DNA of 64,000 bases from Catonia carolina (lineage: Eukaryota > Arthropoda > Insecta > Hemiptera > Achilidae): positions 3,161,323 to 3,225,322 of the forward strand of contig JAQMRL010000021.1 of the NCBI GenBank assembly GCA_035578175.1. The letters run 5' to 3'. A program made the position numbers and the translations under genes. This document shows positions 53,953 through 63,954 of this stretch, piece by piece. The stretch's first letter is position 1, and each line of letters begins with the position of its first letter. The notes beneath the pieces are model-generated. The model saw only the letters and a list, made by a program, of their open reading frames with translations. It did no database searches and was not told the origin of the DNA.

Positions 53953-54321
53953 TACAAAAATTGATTTTAAAATAACTTTTTTTTCCCAAAATTTCATTCA
54001 TATTCTTCAGGGTAGATTGGTGTAACAACTGTTGAGACCATCAAATGAAAAAATGAATTTATTTTTCTGAATATTTTACAGTGGTATATATCGGCCTAAC
54101 ATTTTTTCTGTAAAACTTTTAACATATTTTCATAATTATGTAGTGTTATTAATATTAGTTGTAGTTTTATTTGTGTTCATTAAAGTAATAATAGCAATAG
54201 TATCATAATATTTATTTAATTCCATTATTTAATTGTATGTAACTAATTAATTAAATAATTAATTAATTAGTATTAGAATATCTATCGTAATTAATTTTCA
54301 ACAGTATTAATGCGTTTTAAG
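53953..54321. other. AT-rich sequence, nothing recognised
   Basis: No coding or repeat signal. Confidence 0.5.
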
Positions 54322-54323
54322 TA

Positions 54324-55266
54324 TAGGGTGATTCAAAAAGAGCGCCGGTTTTGATATATCAAATTAAGAGATTTATTTTATTGAAAAACTGAAAATAAAT
54401 ACATCAAAAAGTTCATCTTTCCTTCCGATTTTATGTATGAAAAATGATGTCATGCATGTGTCCTCCTCTACTGCGCTGGCACGCATCAACTCTGTCCATG
54501 AAATTGGATATTACTGCCCGACAAGTTTCGACTTCCATTTGCCCGATAACCCGTCGAATTTCCTCCTTCAAGTCATTGATGTTCTGTTTATTAACAAAAC
54601 CGTTTAAGTGGAAGTGCGCCTCATCACTGAAAATGATTTTGTTTGCGAAGGTGTCATCATCCTGCCGTTTTCTCAATACCCAGTCAACAAACTGTCGTCT
54701 CTTCTGGTGGTCTGCCACTTTTAAATGTTGCGTCAACTGAATTTTATACGGGTGATATTGGAGATCGTACCGAAGAATTCTCCGTACAGAAGAACATCGT
54801 AAACCCAATTGTTGAGAACGGCAACGTATTGATTTTGCTGGGCTAACAGCCACACTGTCACGAACCAACGCAACGTTCTGCTCAGTTTGGCCAGAACGAC
54901 GACGTCCAGAACTTTTAAGGTCGACTGTTGAACCCGTCTCAAAAAACTTTTTCATGAGCCTGCGAACTGTTGATTCATTCGGTGCTTCATTACGTCCCAG
55001 AGTACCGCGAAGTCGCCTGACAGTAGCCGCATAACTCTCTCCACTCTGGTAAAATACTTTTACGATTAACACTCGTTGCGCAATAGTAAACTTCTCCATG
55101 GTTAGACACAGACTGCGAGAGTACTACACTGCGAACAAGAGAAACTACAACTGAATCGTCAATCGGAATGTTCTCCAAAATAGAAATGAGGTCAAACAAT
55201 GTTGCCAACCGATAAACAAAAATTTACCAGCCGTTTAAAAACCGGCGCTCTTTTTGAATCACCCTT
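54324..55266 (-). mobile_element. Mariner-type deletion derivative with an intact frame
   Basis: Ends (TA)GGGTGATTCAAAAAGAGCG and inverse CGCTCTTTTTGAATCACCC, TA at 54322-54323 and 55267-55268. 943 bp, so about 350 bp shorter than its relative at 51605-52917. The loss lies in the catalytic core. Confidence 0.85.
54431..55099 (-). CDS. Internally deleted transposase: DNA-binding region, first Asp and C-terminus
   Basis: 222 codons without a stop from MEKFTIAQRVLIVKVFYQSG. Residues 1-60 form the first helix-turn-helix, 61-75 a basic linker KSSGRRRSG, 80-115 a second helix-turn-helix-like part. IIFSDEAHFHLNGFV (155-169) contains the first catalytic Asp (D159). After about residue 173 the protein jumps in frame to INDLKEEIRRVIG.. 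and the natural C-terminus RGGHMHDIIFHT. The two other catalytic residues are therefore gone while the DNA-binding half is clean. It may be a simple deletion derivative, or a transposase-derived binding protein able to repress related elements; the second is speculation. Confidence 0.85.
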   Translation of the reverse strand: MEKFTIAQRVLIVKVFYQSGESYAATVRRLRGTLGRNEAPNESTVRRLMKKFFETGSTVDLKSSGRRRSGQTEQNVALVRDSVAVSPAKSIRCRSQQLGLRCSSVRRILRYDLQYHPYKIQLTQHLKVADHQKRRQFVDWVLRKRQDDDTFANKIIFSDEAHFHLNGFVNKQNINDLKEEIRRVIGQMEVETCRAVISNFMDRVDACQRSRGGHMHDIIFHT

Positions 55267-55268
55267 TA

Positions 55269-55944
55269 TTTAGGAGTTTAAAAAATTCAGTATTTTATTT
55301 TAAATAACAATATCTATTGTTTATTTCTGATAAATAAACTAATTGTTACTTAATTATAAATTTTAAATTAATTAAAAATGTTGATATTCATTGCTCGAAT
55401 GTTTTTTTTTCTAATATTGTTTAACTATTGGCTCAATTATTGTGCCAATAGTTAAATAATATTTTAAAAATGTGTCTAAATGATGGAAATTTGGCACATT
55501 TGATCATCTAGATTTAGTAAATACATCTACTTAATGAATAATATTAGAAGCAAGAAAAGCAAATATTTTATTAGAAATCTAAACAATATTGTTTAAAAAA
55601 TAAATAAAAATAAAAATTGAAGAATTGTTTGTTAATTTATTGTTATTGTTTTGTTATAAAGCCAGTAAAATTATAAAAATAAGTAGCATATTATAAAATT
55701 TGAAAAATTTAGTTTAGAAATAAAATATCTTGTGATATCATGTATGTTTTAAATGCATTGGATAAATATCTACTTAATTTTATACGATTAATTGAATTTC
55801 TACTTAATTTTAGCCTTAATGTTAAATAGTAAACTTAAAAATAAATGATTTATTTAAAAAAAAAATTTGTAATTAAATTTTTTTAGTTATTGGGGTGTAG
55901 TTTATTACAATACAGGCCTTGTTATTAATATTTATTGATGTTAT
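55269..55944. other. AT-rich sequence, nothing recognised
   Basis: About 675 bp of AT-rich DNA. A CAATAGTTAAACAATATTAG-type inverted string near 55420-55465 is the only structure. No gene. Confidence 0.5.
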
Positions 55945-55986
55945 TAATTAGGTCATTGGTTGAAAGGCTGGTTTGAACCTCTAAAG

Positions 55987-56545
55987 CAGCGGTTCCCAAA
56001 CTTTTATCTTTTACGCCCCCTTTTGCCAAAAAGAATACTTCTCACGCCCCTTAGACAATTTTATTGGGCAATGAAAAATCACGTATTACATTAAATAACC
56101 ATACATTTATTTTTTATTTTTTGTGGCATTAGAAGTTGCAATTTAATTTTAACAAGAGACAAAATAAATAAGTTGATGGATGACCTTGCATTTTTTTTTT
56201 TTTTAAAAAGGTTGATTATTAGAAAGTGCACAATGTAAATCATTGATAAAACCAACATTGCACCGATGCTTTGTTTTTATTGTAACACGTGCTGAAAACA
56301 CTTTTTCGCACAGATAGGTGCTTGAATTACAAAGTGATGTTTTGTCAATTTTATCAAAATATTTTTTCGCAGCAGAAACATTTTTTATTTCTAAAACTTG
56401 TTTTTTAAGTAATTCGGGCAGGAAGTCTATGTTGACACTGAAAGGATCCGTTATGGAGGGTAAAGCTATCTCGAAGTCCCGCGCCCCCATTGACGTGTCT
56501 TCACGCCTCCCTTGGGGGGCACACCCCCCACTTTGGGAACCGTTG
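55987..56545 (-). mobile_element. hAT-type element with 8-bp duplication CTCTAAAG (hAT3)
   Basis: Ends CAGCGGTTCCCAAA / TTTGGGAACCGTTG, the well-known end sequence of animal hAT elements, with perfect duplication CTCTAAAG (55979-55986, 56546-56553). Keeps the last part of a transposase. Confidence 0.92.
56203..56490 (-). pseudogene. hAT transposase C-terminal relic
   Basis: Minus-strand open stretch of 95 codons: PFSVNIDFLPELLKKQVLEI, a gap, SSTYLCEKVFSARVTIKTKH and LHCALSNNQP. The STYLCE..FS....IKTK block is the hAT dimerisation/insertion region. The zinc finger and catalytic residues are deleted. Confidence 0.83.
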
Positions 56546-56802
56546 CTCTAAAGGCTTTACTAAGTAAAATGAGGAGTGAGGTGGTTTACTATACCTTCCT
56601 CACTGAGTAGAAAAGTATGCTTATCAGCTTGCCAAGCACTCTGAAAACCATCTAATTTCCACCCTGCAAATAACACCTTCACTCCATTCACCACAGGGTC
56701 TGGCTGTATAATAATGAAATTGATTACTCCGAGAGGAGATAATTGTGAATAGTGCATTTTCCACCTGAACCTCTTTTGTTGTTAAATAGTTCAGTCATAC
56801 AA

Positions 56803-56975
56803 TTAGATGAGGATGACGTGTAAATAAGTTGTAGTCTTGTACAGATTCAGGTCGACCATTCCTGAGAAAGTATGGTTAATTAAACCCCAACCAACAAAGT
56901 ACTCCGATTACCATTGTTTAGTATTCAAATTCGAATAAAAGTTACTACCTTTACTAGGATTTGAGCCACGGAAGG
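56803..56975 (-). repeat. SINE-A fragment
   Basis: Minus-orientation middle part, AGATGAGGATGACGTGTAAA through GTATGGTTAATTAAACCCCA to the B-box reverse GGATTTGAGCC. Confidence 0.72.
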
Positions 56976-57165
56976 GCGGTTTTTCTGGTGAAGACACTCT
57001 TCACCTATTTTCTGGATAGTTTTGAGATTTATTTCTATCACAAATAACTATAATTTCTGTTACATAGTCACTTGAGTCACGAGTTTGCCCTTTTTTGCAA
57101 CGAGGGGTAAAGGAGTGAAGCATCAGTGCGCAGGCTCGAATGCTTTAATTTCAGTACGACAAACA

Positions 57166-57559
57166 TTGTTGTTGTTTAGGTCATCAGCCAAAAGGCTGGT
57201 TCGAACCTGTAGAGGTTTTACTAAGTAAATCGAGGAGTGAGGTGGTTTACTATTGCCTTCCTCACTAAGTAGAAAAGTATGCTTATCAGCATGCCGGGCC
57301 CTCTGAAAAGCACATATTTTCCACTCTGTAAATGACACCTTCACTCCATTCACCACAAGGTCTGGCTGTACAATGAAATTCATTACTTTCAGAGGAGATA
57401 ACTCTGATTAGTGTCTTTTACACCCCTACCTCTTCTGTTCTTAAATGATTCAGTCATTTAGTTGGCTGACTATGTGATAAGAAACAGAACTATTTTTTAT
57501 AGTCCTGGAACTAGCAGATCGAGTGTAAATAATTTTACACTCCACCTGCCTGTTATGGG
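57166..57559 (-). repeat. SINE-C copy
   Basis: Complete minus-orientation copy. The 57050-57165 segment in front of it matches part of hAT2 (about 47040-47130, inverted). Confidence 0.82.
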
Positions 57560-57629
57560 AAAATTTACTGTATAGGGCAAGAAAGCTATCTAGAAATAGA
57601 GATTTAGAAATGAGATCTAATTTGTATTG

Positions 57630-58010
57630 TGCGGTTCCAAGCTCCGTGTAGGGTACGGGTCAGGTATAATGAATGAGTGATGCATGCTGGGAGAACGATT
57701 GTTGTATTACTCTGATACAAAACATTCATTTTCAAACTTTACATATTTAACATATTTGTTTGTATTTATTACATTTATTTATTTACATATTTTGATATAA
57801 ATTGGTAAGTTAAATATTATGAATCAGACCAAGTTAATAACCCAGTAGGTATTTGTTAAATTAATGTGCCGGATGATAAAAATATTTTTTTAGTCTAGTT
57901 AGTATACGCTACCACTACAAATGCATCAGCTGTGAAACACTACTAACTCATTCATTCTCCCACTACTATAACAACGCACTGCATTCTACAACAACTACAC
58001 GGAGATGGGA
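57630..58010. mobile_element. Candidate MITE with about 20-bp inverted ends
   Basis: TTCCAAGCTCCGTGTAG at 57635-57651 pairs with CTACACGGAGATGGGA near 57985-58001. Further inside, GAATGAGT..GGGAGAACGATTGTTG pairs with its rough inverse. Target duplication unclear. Confidence 0.5.
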
Positions 58011-58016
58011 CTCGAG

Positions 58017-59027
58017 CAATAAAATGAGAAGTGAGGTGGTTTACTTTTGCCTTCCTCCCTGAGTGAAAAAGTTTGCTTATCAACATGCCAGGCCCTCTGA
58101 AAAGCATCTATTTTCCACCCTGAAAATGACAATTTCACTTTATTCACCACAGGGCTGGCTGTATAATGATGAAATTCATTACTCTCAGAGAAGTTATTTG
58201 TGACTAGTATCTTTTACATCTTTACCTCTTCAGTTCTTAAAATGCTTTGAAAAATACTAAATAATTCTCCCCGCAAGGGATTGACAAATTTGTAAAATAC
58301 TAAATAACTCCACACAAGCTGGATGCCAAATTTGTTGAAAACTCTTTTTATCCCCACGAGGGATTGACAAATTTGTTGTGAATAAATGAAATCATAAGTC
58401 AATATCAGTGAATAAATTTTTGCTTTATTAATTTTAAAATCTTTCACAACCTAGATCATTGTTATATAAGTTTTCTTTTATGTTTCTTTTTAAATTTCTT
58501 ACTTTTTAAAGAATAAAAATCATCTTGTAACTTTTAAATTAACAAACAATCTGTCAACAACTAAATCTCAATTAATTTATGAATCTATTTAACGTAATAT
58601 CAATTAATAAATCTGAAATAACTTTCTCAAAACATACACACAAAATAAGAATAATCTAATTGATTATATCATTGTAGAAAAACTATTTGTTAAGCATGAA
58701 TGAGGGACCCACTCTCCTGGTTTGGCGTCCAGTCCCCCATTAAAATATTTTACAATTCTCTTTTCTTCTTCTTAGTTGCCTAGTAACCATACTTTTGTTA
58801 ATGAGATCAAATAATTTTATTAAAATATTTATTTCAATCAGCTGGAGATGTTTATTTTATTTCAATAGACTCAAAAATAAACAACTCCAGGTGTCCAGTA
58901 AATTTGTCATATTACAGCTTCTTCATATAACTGGCTGACCAGGTGATAAGAAACACAACTATATTTTGTAACCCTGAAACTAGTACATCGAGTTCAAATA
59001 ATTAACACTCCACCTGTTATTAGCATC
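58017..59027 (-). repeat. SINE-C copy interrupted by about 680 bp
   Basis: 58017-58239 and 58918-59027 are the two ends of a diverged copy. The insert 58240-58917 holds a short repeated CCGCAAGGGATTGACAAATT motif (58270, 58354) and is otherwise AT-rich and unclassified. Confidence 0.65.
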
Positions 59028-59102
59028 TAAATAAACTAATTAATTTAAAATCTTTAGAAAGTACAAATTTTTTCCAGAAAGTGTAAAATGTCAAAAAAAA
59101 AA

Positions 59103-60092
59103 TCTGGTGTGAAACACTCACACAACTTTCTCTTGCCAATGCAAATGATTAATAATATACCTAACATTATTAATAAAATATTAGAAATAAACAAAAACTA
59201 ACCTCAAAAACATAACCTTATTTTAATCACGAGTGAATGACGCAAAATGACAATCGAACGCAGTTTGGCTTAAAAATACGGAAAATCACGCTTTCACGCT
59301 AAACTAGGCTCTGTAGAGAAAAATGCTCTAAACAAAAGTTGTAGATCTTTTAATTTTCTATAACATTTATTATATATACTTTTGTCGTAAAATGCATACT
59401 AAGACCGAAATGTTAAAAAAATCGATTTTTCTCACGTTTTCGTGAGAAAAAAACAGAAAATCGCAAATTACCGCTAAACTAAGCGTTATACAAAAAAATG
59501 TTTGAAACAGAAGTTGTAGGTTTTTAAATTCTCTACAACTTTTATTATATAAGTTTTTGCGCTGAAATTTATATTAAAGCCGTAATCTTAAAAAAACAAC
59601 GTTTTTACGTGAAAACAGCCTCACCGAGAATTTCAGCAAACATGGCGCCTACCCTATCTTGTAGAGAATAAAAAATTGAGTAAAATAGGCGATTTTTAAA
59701 AAAATCGTAGGACCAGTTTTTGAGAAAATCGCAAAAAACTGTAAAATTATACGAGTAAACTACTACTTCCGGTTGACCGATTTTGATGAAAATGTTCGTG
59801 TCGCGTCCGGTAGTGGTATGTAACTTAAGTTTCAAGTTTCAAGTTCGTACGATGTTCCGTTCTTGAGATATTCTGTTCACACACACACACACAGACACAC
59901 AGACACACAGACACACAGACACACACACAGACACACACACACACAGACACACACACAGAACAATCGCTAAAAACATGTTTTTTGGGTTCAGGGGGTCTGA
60001 AAACGTATAGATCCGGTGAAAACTCGATTTCGAAAAATCGACATGAAAACAATACTTTCCTTCCTATATATTCATATAGGCAAGAGAAAGTA
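59103..60092 (+). mobile_element. Family H copy, complete
   Basis: TCTGGTGTGAAACACTCACA to ..GGCAAGAGAAAGT after an A-run. CA/CAGA tract at about 59877-59957. Among the least diverged copies, close to 40921-41864 and 7929-8921. Confidence 0.85.
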
Positions 60093-60540
60093 ATATTAGT
60101 AACATAACTTGGCCTTTAGAGATATTTTTTTGTAGAATAGTAATCTGGGACTGTATCAAAGTTTTTTAATCATCATACTTTAAATTTACTAATTTACAAT
60201 GTACTGTACTTAAAATAAGTCAATAATAGAACTCTATTTATGCTTTGGTTTTCAAATTGTTGATCTCACCATTTCAAAAAAATTAATCTTTGTTTACCTT
60301 TAACAACAGTAGATATTATCCAGTCTTAATTTTATTGAAAATTGTATTTTCAAAATATTTGTAATAAAATAAATTTGATGTATTTTTGCATTTAAAAAAT
60401 AAAATAATGTGAAAATATTATAACGTATTACTAATATTTTTATTTTTGTTTATCACAAAATCCTGCATTTAGTTTATCTATAATCCCCAATCGTTTTTCT
60501 TTTCTGACTTTCCGATTAAGTGTACTGGTTAATCCTGTCT
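60093..60540. other. AT-rich sequence, nothing recognised
   Basis: No coding or repeat signal. Confidence 0.5.
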
Positions 60541-60941
60541 TTTTTCCGAGGCTAGTTGTGAGTTTGCCAGTAACTGAGAAATCCCCCAGCTGCGCTACAA
60601 ACGCTGTGCGAGTTAAGCTTGGCTGTTTAGCACAGGCTAAACTTGCAAGACGATGTATGGTTTCAGCAAGATGGAGCTACTGCTCACACTACCAGAATTT
60701 CAATGAACCTGCTGCGGAATGTGTTTCCAGGTCGTCTGATTTCAAGATTTAGGGATGTGCACTGGCCTCCTCGATCTCCTAACCTTAACACGTGTGATTT
60801 TTATTTGTGGGGACATTTGAAAGAGCAAGTTTATCGACATAAACCCCGTACTTGAGATGACTTGAAAGCGGTGATACGTAGAAAGGTGGCGTTGATCACT
60901 GAGGAGACCCTTGAACGAGTATGGAGGAGCTTTCTGGACAG

Positions 60942-60978
60942 ACACGTGTTTCGGTGGATCCACCATCATCAGAGTAAA
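60942..60978 (-). ncRNA. Hammerhead ribozyme truncated at its cleavage site
   Basis: Minus strand: TTTACT, CTGATGA, stem II, GAAA, ACACGTGT and then, within two bases, the target duplication. The 3' strand of stem I (AGTAGG in the other copies) is absent, so the element ends at or next to the position where the ribozyme would cut. Confidence 0.78.
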
Positions 60979-61321
60979 TGAAAAATTGAAACTAAAAATT
61001 TTTTTCATTTATTTAAAATTTACAGAAGATGATACATCTTCAGTCACTTGTATAAAACTGATTTAAAATTAATTTATTTTAATTTATCCCTTCTCATATT
61101 TACTGTAGATAGCAGCAGCAGTCGATATCACTTCATCATTCCTAAATTTTATCTGTTCATTCAAAATGTCCTGCTTTTGCTCTTTTAAATATTTATAAAT
61201 ATGGAACATCTCATATTTTTCAATTTTATTTTTATTCTCTATATTACATTGTTCTATTATATTGAAATGTTCATCTATTTTACCAACAAACATAAATAAT
61301 AACATAAATAATAAACATAAA

Positions 61322-61525
61322 TTTGGTAAAATAGATGAACATTTCAATATAATAGAACAATGTAATATAGAGAATAAAAATAAAATTGAAAAATATGAGA
61401 TGTTCCATATTTATAAATATTTAAAAGAGCAAAAGCAGGACATTTTGAATGAACAGATAAAATTTAGGAATGATGAAGTGATATCGACTGCTGCTGCTAT
61501 CTACAGTAAATATGAGAAGGGATAA
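61322..61525 (+). pseudogene. Penelope-like ORF C-terminal fragment
   Basis: Open stretch KFGKIDEHFNIIEQCNIENK, then KIEKYEMFHIYKYLKEQK and LNEQIKFRND..YSKYEKG, stop at 61523-61525. A pattern of H-less KFxKIxEHFxI..N...EKYExFHIYK..LN.Q is typical of the end of the GIY-YIG endonuclease domain in Penelope-like elements; the Glu in EKYE would be the conserved acidic residue. The left arm encodes the same on the minus strand (61084-61270), and another copy lies within PLE3. Confidence 0.6.
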
Positions 61526-61630
61526 ATTAAAATAAATTAATTTTAAATCAGTTTTATACAAGTGACTGAAGATGTATCATCTTCTGTAAATTTTAAATAA
61601 ATGAAAAAAATTTTTAGTTTCAATTTTTCA

Positions 61631-61674
61631 TTTACTCTGATGATGGTGGATCCACCGAAACACGTGTAAGTAGG
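61631..61674 (+). ncRNA. Hammerhead ribozyme of PLE4 right arm
   Basis: Stem I TTTACT (61631-61636) with AGTAGG (61669-61674), core CTGATGA (61637-61643), stem II GGTG/CACC, GAAA (61657-61660), stem III ACACGTGT, predicted cleavage after A61668. All invariant bases are present except for one extra T between core and stem II. Confidence 0.85.
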
Positions 61675-62140
61675 AATAAAATAAAGGTGACGCAGTTTAA
61701 AAAGAAGGTTAGTGAAATTATTATATTAATTCATTATATGAAATAGAAATATTTCAAACTGCAGGATGCATTATAAAGATTTATTTCTGGACGGAATAGA
61801 AAATTGCCTCAGGGAAGAATGATGTCACCTTCCTGACACAACTTTTTCAACGTAAAGTTAATGGCGTACACCCACAAATATGTAACGTAAGTTGAATAAA
61901 TATTATCTTGAAAAATTTATATTTTTTTGTTATTTCTAAAACGTAAATGTTTCTCATGGTCACCTTGTATTATAAAGTATTTCATGTCAACGTGCTCTAT
62001 AATCGATGTGTTCAGTATGAGATGCAAGATTAACCCACGCATGGGGACATAATGTTTGTCAGGTACATTCTGACAACGCTGGCAAACGTTCTGATTGGTC
62101 TAAACGTGTGGAACAGCAGAGCTCATCATCCATGAAAAGC

Positions 62141-62321
62141 TGGCTGCGTTGGCGATGTTGGTAACGTGCTCGCCTCTCATCACGCGGTCTTGGGTTCGAA
62201 TCCCACTCGGGCATGGCATTTTTTCATACGTTACAAAAATTCATTTCATCCTTCACCGTCTGCATTAGCAGCAATTTGCAAAACAGTCGGACGTTAAACC
62301 AAAAAAAAAAAAAAAAAAAAA
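62141..62321 (+). repeat. SINE-B copy, 11-bp duplication
   Basis: Flanked by CCATGAAAAGC (62130-62140, 62322-62332). A box GCGATGTTGGTAACG region, B box GGGTTCGAATCCC, long poly(A). Followed by a SINE-C end fragment (about 62334-62385). Confidence 0.88.
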
Positions 62322-62446
62322 CCATGAAAAGCATTATAGAGGTTGAAACAAGCCTTTTGACTGTTCACCTAATTAACAACAATTGGTTAATATTTAATTA
62401 ATGTTTTTATTTGTGTGTGAATGTGTTTAGTTGTGAAAATGCGTGT

Positions 62447-63047
62447 TTTTTTTTTTTTTTTTTTTTTTTTTTTGCGCCCTGGAGACTCCAGGAGGAGTAT
62501 AGGACATGTCGTCAGATATAACACCTGAAATACATATAAGAATCACACAATGTATCACTACTATCAAGAAAGAAATTCTTGTACGCTATAAAAAGTTTCA
62601 CTGATCAAGTAATTTTTCAGATTTTTTTTAAAGGACTTCAAATCCTCACAACACTTTAAAGATTGGGGTAATTTATTCATGAATTTTCTCCCTGCATAAG
62701 TAGGTTTTTGTTCAAACAATTTTGTGGAGTGATTAGCCACATAATAATTATTCCTGTTTCTCGTGTTGTGATTGTGAACATTGAAATTCTGCATAAAATT
62801 ATTTTGCCTAACATACATAATCACTTCAAAAATGTAGAGGGAGGGAACTGTAAGCAATTTAAGCTCCTTAAATAGTGGCCTGCATGAGGTTAGCTGGTTA
62901 GCTCCCACCATACACCTAATAGCTTTCTTTTGAATTTTAAAAACCCTATTTATATTACCCATGCTAGAATTACCCCATACTAAAATACCATAACGGATAT
63001 GAGACAGAATGAGGCCATGATAAGCTGCCATTAGTAATTTTTTATCA
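62447..63047 (-). mobile_element. 5'-truncated LINE with poly(A) (L13)
   Basis: The T-run at 62447-62473 is the poly(A) tail. The coding end matches L2 at 963-1346, but without the frame loss. TGTGTGTGAATG occurs near both borders (about 62412 and 63048), though not directly at the left one. Confidence 0.8.
62564..63031 (-). CDS. LINE ORF2 C-terminal fragment (Jockey/CR1-like)
   Basis: 155 codons: MAAYHGLILSHIRYGILVWG, IQKKAIRCMVGANQLTSCRP, IFEVIMYVRQNNF, HNTRNRNNYYVANHSTKLFE, and the end ..SETFYSVQEFLS. These are the post-RT blocks of Jockey/CR1-like LINEs. There is no catalytic region because of 5' truncation. It differs from L2 mainly by lacking its stops, so the L13 source was active later. 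Confidence 0.82.
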   Translation of the reverse strand: MAAYHGLILSHIRYGILVWGNSSMGNINRVFKIQKKAIRCMVGANQLTSCRPLFKELKLLTVPSLYIFEVIMYVRQNNFMQNFNVHNHNTRNRNNYYVANHSTKLFEQKPTYAGRKFMNKLPQSLKCCEDLKSFKKNLKNYLISETFYSVQEFLS

Positions 63048-63443
63048 ATGTGTGTGAATGGGCGCTGGCTACTGCCATGGGCGAAGCTAGTTCGAGTGCG
63101 TGGACCAGTGCGCAGGTGAGTGAGTGTGTGCTGAACGGTGATACAGTCCGCTTGTGTTCGTGTGTATTCAATAAAACGTGTTCAAATTTCATATATTGAA
63201 TCTATTATTTGTGTATTTATCCAACCACTCAATCAATTAACCAACAATATTATCTTTATACAAACCTCATATGAATAATGATGAAAGATAGTTTAACATC
63301 TGTAGAAGCCATCATCGTGCTATATATAGTGAATCATTAAAGTCTTGTCGGTTGAGAGAATTCATTAATTCTTCATTCTGGTTACGGACTGAAACAGAAT
63401 ATACAATTTACTAGTTTAAGTAGTAACCCTTTAAGTTGTATAC
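63048..63443. other. Unique-looking sequence, nothing recognised
   Basis: GTG-rich 63050-63150, then CAATAAAACGTGTTC (a possible polyadenylation signal, as in LTR R regions) and AT-rich sequence. No gene or target duplication supported. Confidence 0.4.
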
Positions 63444-63524
63444 AAAAATTGTTCATTTCATATAATGAATTAATATAATAATTTCACTAACCTTCTTTTT
63501 AAACTGCGTCACCTTTATTTTATT

Positions 63525-63568
63525 CCTACTTACAAGTGTTTCGGTGGATCCACCATCATCAGAGTAAA
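63525..63568 (-). ncRNA. Hammerhead ribozyme of PLE5 left arm, stem III mutated
   Basis: As in the other copies, but stem III is ACACTTGT instead of ACACGTGT, which destroys its self-complementarity. Core and stem I are intact. Confidence 0.75.
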
Positions 63569-63735
63569 TGAAAAATTGAAACTAAAAATTTTTTTCATTT
63601 ATTTAAAATTTACAGAAGATGATACATCTTCATACGAGATGAGCTTGCGCATTTAATTTTATACAAGTGACTGAAGATGTATCATCTTCTGTAAATTTTA
63701 AATAAATGAAAAAAATTTTTAGTTTCAATTTTTCA

Positions 63736-63779
63736 TTTACTCTGATGATGGTGGATCCACCGAAACACGTGTAAGTAGG
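63736..63779 (+). ncRNA. Hammerhead ribozyme of PLE5 right arm
   Basis: TTTACT (63736-63741), CTGATGA (63742-63748), stem II, GAAA, ACACGTGT, A, AGTAGG (63774-63779). Same 44 bases as the 61631-61674 copy. Confidence 0.85.
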
Positions 63780-63954
63780 AATAAAATAAAGGTGACGCAG
63801 TTTAAAAAGAAGGTTAGTGAAATTATTATATTAATTCATTATATGAAATAGAAATATTTCAAACTGCAGGATGCATTATAAAGATTTATTTTTGAATGAA
63901 AAAATTGTTCAAGCTCAAAAATTTGTGTACATAAATCACATTTTGTTGTTCAGG

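Larger units (their letters stand above)
55945..56802 (-). repeat. SINE-C copy split by hAT3
   Basis: 55945-55986 and 56546-56802 are one minus-orientation SINE-C copy; the 5' end of the SINE is missing at the right. Confidence 0.82.
60940..61783. mobile_element. Penelope-like foldback insertion (PLE4)
   Basis: Target duplication TTTCTGGAC (60931-60939, 61784-61792). Left arm in minus orientation (60940 to about 61285), right arm in plus orientation (about 61320-61783), joined at a short ACATAAATAAT spacer. The left edge begins at the ribozyme and the right edge is the common PLE 3' end CTGCAGGATGCATTAT..AGATTTA. Confidence 0.85.
60550..61968 (+). pseudogene. Mariner-type transposase relic interrupted by a PLE
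   Basis: 60640-60939 reads DVWFQQDGATAHTTRISMN (second Asp), SPNLNTCDFYLWGHLKEQVY (third catalytic region) and, after one stop, DDLKAVIRRKVALITEETLE. The coding continues after the PLE at 61793 with ENCLREE. The 3' end ..CATGGTCACCTTG reaches TA at about 61968. The 5' half is missing. Confidence 0.75.
63456..63899. mobile_element. Penelope-like foldback insertion (PLE5), 12-bp duplication
   Basis: AAAAATTGTTCA flanks both sides (63444-63455, 63900-63911). The minus arm (63456 to about 63630) and plus arm (about 63655-63899) surround a 23-bp unmatched spacer. Both arms contain a ribozyme. No coding region is left. Confidence 0.87.

Noticed and set aside
61084..61347. Minus-strand frame starting in the PLE4 spacer
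   Set aside because: The N-terminal residues come from the foldback spacer; only the PLE C-terminal part is real and is described with PLE4.
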